Shown here: positions 63,052 through 64,000 of the stretch, one piece after another | Position numbering within the stretch: position 1 is the first letter of the stretch | Layout of the letters: each line of letters begins with the position of its first letter | DNA from: Planococcus plakortidis | GTDB lineage: Bacteria; Bacillota; Bacilli; Bacillales_A; Planococcaceae | Assembly (NCBI RefSeq): GCF_001687605.2 | Contig: NZ_CP016539.2 | Span: 1,828,501-1,892,500 of the forward strand | Direction of reading: 5' to 3' | Length of the DNA stretch: 64,000 bases | The notes under the pieces: generated by a model | What the model was told of the DNA's origin: nothing | What the model saw: only the letters and a program-made list of their open reading frames with translations | The model's database searches: none | Translations under genes and position numbers: made by a program

Positions 63052-63630
63052 TTATTTGGATGCCATAAGCCCTTTGCGGTTGGCGTAGAAATAATCCCAA
63101 CCGGACCAGACCGTAAACAGCAATGCGATATAGAGCATGATCTCGCCGAATGGAATGCCGACCAAGGCAAAGAGCATATTGTATAGCAACAGCGAAATGA
63201 TCGCGAGCAGCTGCGTGACGGTCTTGATTTTGCCTAAACTCCCGGCTGCCACGACTTCCCCTTCGCCTGCCAGCACCAATCGCAAGCCGGTTACGGCGAA
63301 TTCACGGCTGATGATGACGATGACGACCCACGCTGGCGCAAAGCCGAGCTCGACCAGAATGATCAGCGCGGCAGAGACGAGCAATTTATCGGCAAGAGGG
63401 TCCAAGAATTTACCGAAGGTCGTGACTAAATTGTATTTGCGTGCGTAATAGCCGTCGACCCAATCGGTAGCGGATGCGAAGATGAAGATCAATGCCCCGA
63501 TGAAATGTGCGACCGGCAACGTCGCACCGAGTAAGGTGATGTCTCCCCATCCGAAATCGATGAGCATGAACGCCATGAAGATCGGGATGAGCAAGATCCG
63601 GGAAATGGTGATTTGGTTTGGAATATTCAT
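63052..63630 (-). CDS. pgsA: CDP-diacylglycerol-glycerol-3-phosphate 3-phosphatidyltransferase
   Basis: 192 residues, about five membrane helices. The CDP-alcohol phosphotransferase motif (residues about 57-82: DWVDGYYARK, TFGKFLDPLADK) with its four aspartates is complete. Makes phosphatidylglycerol phosphate, first committed step of phosphatidylglycerol synthesis. N-terminus NIPNQITISRILLIP is typical. Start preceded by AAAGGAG. Order rodZ(ymfM)-pgsA-cinA-recA as in B. subtilis. Confidence 0.96.
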   Translation of the reverse strand: MNIPNQITISRILLIPIFMAFMLIDFGWGDITLLGATLPVAHFIGALIFIFASATDWVDGYYARKYNLVTTFGKFLDPLADKLLVSAALIILVELGFAPAWVVIVIISREFAVTGLRLVLAGEGEVVAAGSLGKIKTVTQLLAIISLLLYNMLFALVGIPFGEIMLYIALLFTVWSGWDYFYANRKGLMASK

Positions 63631-63655
63631 TTGTTATTCTCCTTTCAATCCTTGC

Positions 63656-63685
63656 AGAAAAATAGCCATCGGGTGATGGCTATTC
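63656..63685 (-). terminator. Terminator between rodZ and pgsA
   Basis: 10-bp perfect stem AATAGCCATC / GATGGCTATT, 4-base loop, TTT tail on the minus strand; overlaps the rodZ stop. Confidence 0.75.
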
Positions 63686-64000
63686 GGCATCATCGAAACG
63701 GATGATGATGTTTTGCGGTTTTCGTTGTTGTTCATACGGCACCTTTTCACCGTTCAGTTCAATTGAAAGCATGGCATAATCTCCAACGCGCATGAAGACG
63801 CTCGCTTCATCGGATACATCGACGGCTTCTGTCTCTCCGGCTTCGAACACGCGGGCGAGGCTCAGTAGCTCTGTTCCGTCATCATTCAATACGGTCAGCC
63901 AGGATTCCCCATTTGCAGCGAATTCAAGCTGCCTCTCAGCTGGTCCGATGAAGGTATACGTCGTTGTTTCCCCCGTTACGCTTTCAAGTTCCAATTGCGC
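63680..64000 (-). CDS. rodZ: RodZ/YmfM cell-shape protein, C-terminal part (runs off window)
   Basis: Partial: the last 106 residues; the N-terminus lies beyond position 64000. The segment is the extracytoplasmic DUF4115 beta-sheet domain (GESWLTVLNDDGTELLSLAR, VFMRVGDYAMLSIELNGEKV). The missing part should hold the helix-turn-helix and membrane segment that bind MreB. Assigned from this domain and from its place upstream of pgsA, where B. subtilis has ymfM. Confidence 0.8.
   Translation of the reverse strand, partial: AQLELESVTGETTTYTFIGPAERQLEFAANGESWLTVLNDDGTELLSLARVFEAGETEAVDVSDEASVFMRVGDYAMLSIELNGEKVPYEQQRKPQNIIIRFDDAE

Overview
This 64 kb window is a chromosomal housekeeping segment of a low-to-moderate-GC Firmicute. 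Gene content and gene order follow the Bacillus subtilis chromosome in several blocks (yphF-yphE-gpsA-der; fni-ypfD-cmk; ypbG-ypbE-recQ-ypbB-fer-fmnP; rsiX-sigX-resEDCBA-rluB; scpB-scpA-ypuF-ribT; lysA; drm-xerD-fur; nudF-yqkF-yqkE-yqkD; yneF-tkt-ynzC-yneB-yneA-lexA; glnA-glnR-ynbB; hfq-miaA; mutL-mutS-ricA; ymdB-rny-recA-cinA-pgsA-rodZ). The sporulation genes that sit inside these blocks in B. subtilis (sleB-ypeB, dacB-spmAB, dacF-spoIIA-spoVA, sirA, cotE, spoVS) are all missing. This points to a non-sporulating Planococcaceae-type organism (Planococcus/Planomicrobium-like); the genus is inferred, not proven.

Layout. 1-9.6 kb: lipoprotein YphF, GpsA, GTPase Der, Fni, S1-like YpfD, PlsC, Cmk, PrsW, asparaginase and the bacillithiol-disulfide reductase Bdr. 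9.6-15.7 kb: phosphoesterase, CBS-ACT protein, LysM protein, RecQ, YpbB, ferredoxin, and a riboflavin transporter behind an FMN riboswitch. 15.7-23.5 kb: ECF sigma factor SigX with anti-sigma RsiX, two-component system ResDE and the cytochrome c maturation genes resABC. 23.5-33 kb: RluB, ScpAB, DUF309 protein, RibT, LysA, nucleoside catabolism (pdp, deoB), XerD, Fur, NudF. 33-40.7 kb: aldo/keto reductase, an unknown protein, a flotillin with a sigma-W-like promoter, three small proteins, thiolase, HMG-CoA lyase, a hydrolase and YneF. 41-50 kb: transketolase, the LexA/YneA SOS locus, two unknown genes, glnRA, YnbB, a TRIC-family channel. 50-64 kb: rhodanese, Hfq, MiaA, a hydrolase, mutL-mutS, RicA, YmdB, RNase Y, RecA, CinA, PgsA and the RodZ C-terminus.

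Regulation can be read directly at several loci: an FMN riboswitch with its terminator; two GlnR operators placed as in B. subtilis; four LexA boxes at yneA/lexA and one at recA; a Fur/PerR box upstream of fur; a candidate autoregulatory ECF promoter overlapping the resE stop codon in front of sigX; and an exact sigma-W consensus in front of the flotillin gene.

Oddities. mutL and cinA each carry a one-base deletion that splits the reading frame in an otherwise intact gene. A hairpin-rich segment between der and gpsA resembles the end of an IS200/IS605-type (TnpB) transposon. Three short membrane-protein genes are easy to miss. No rRNA, tRNA, CRISPR array, prophage or intact transposase was seen, and I found no convincing novel multi-gene system.
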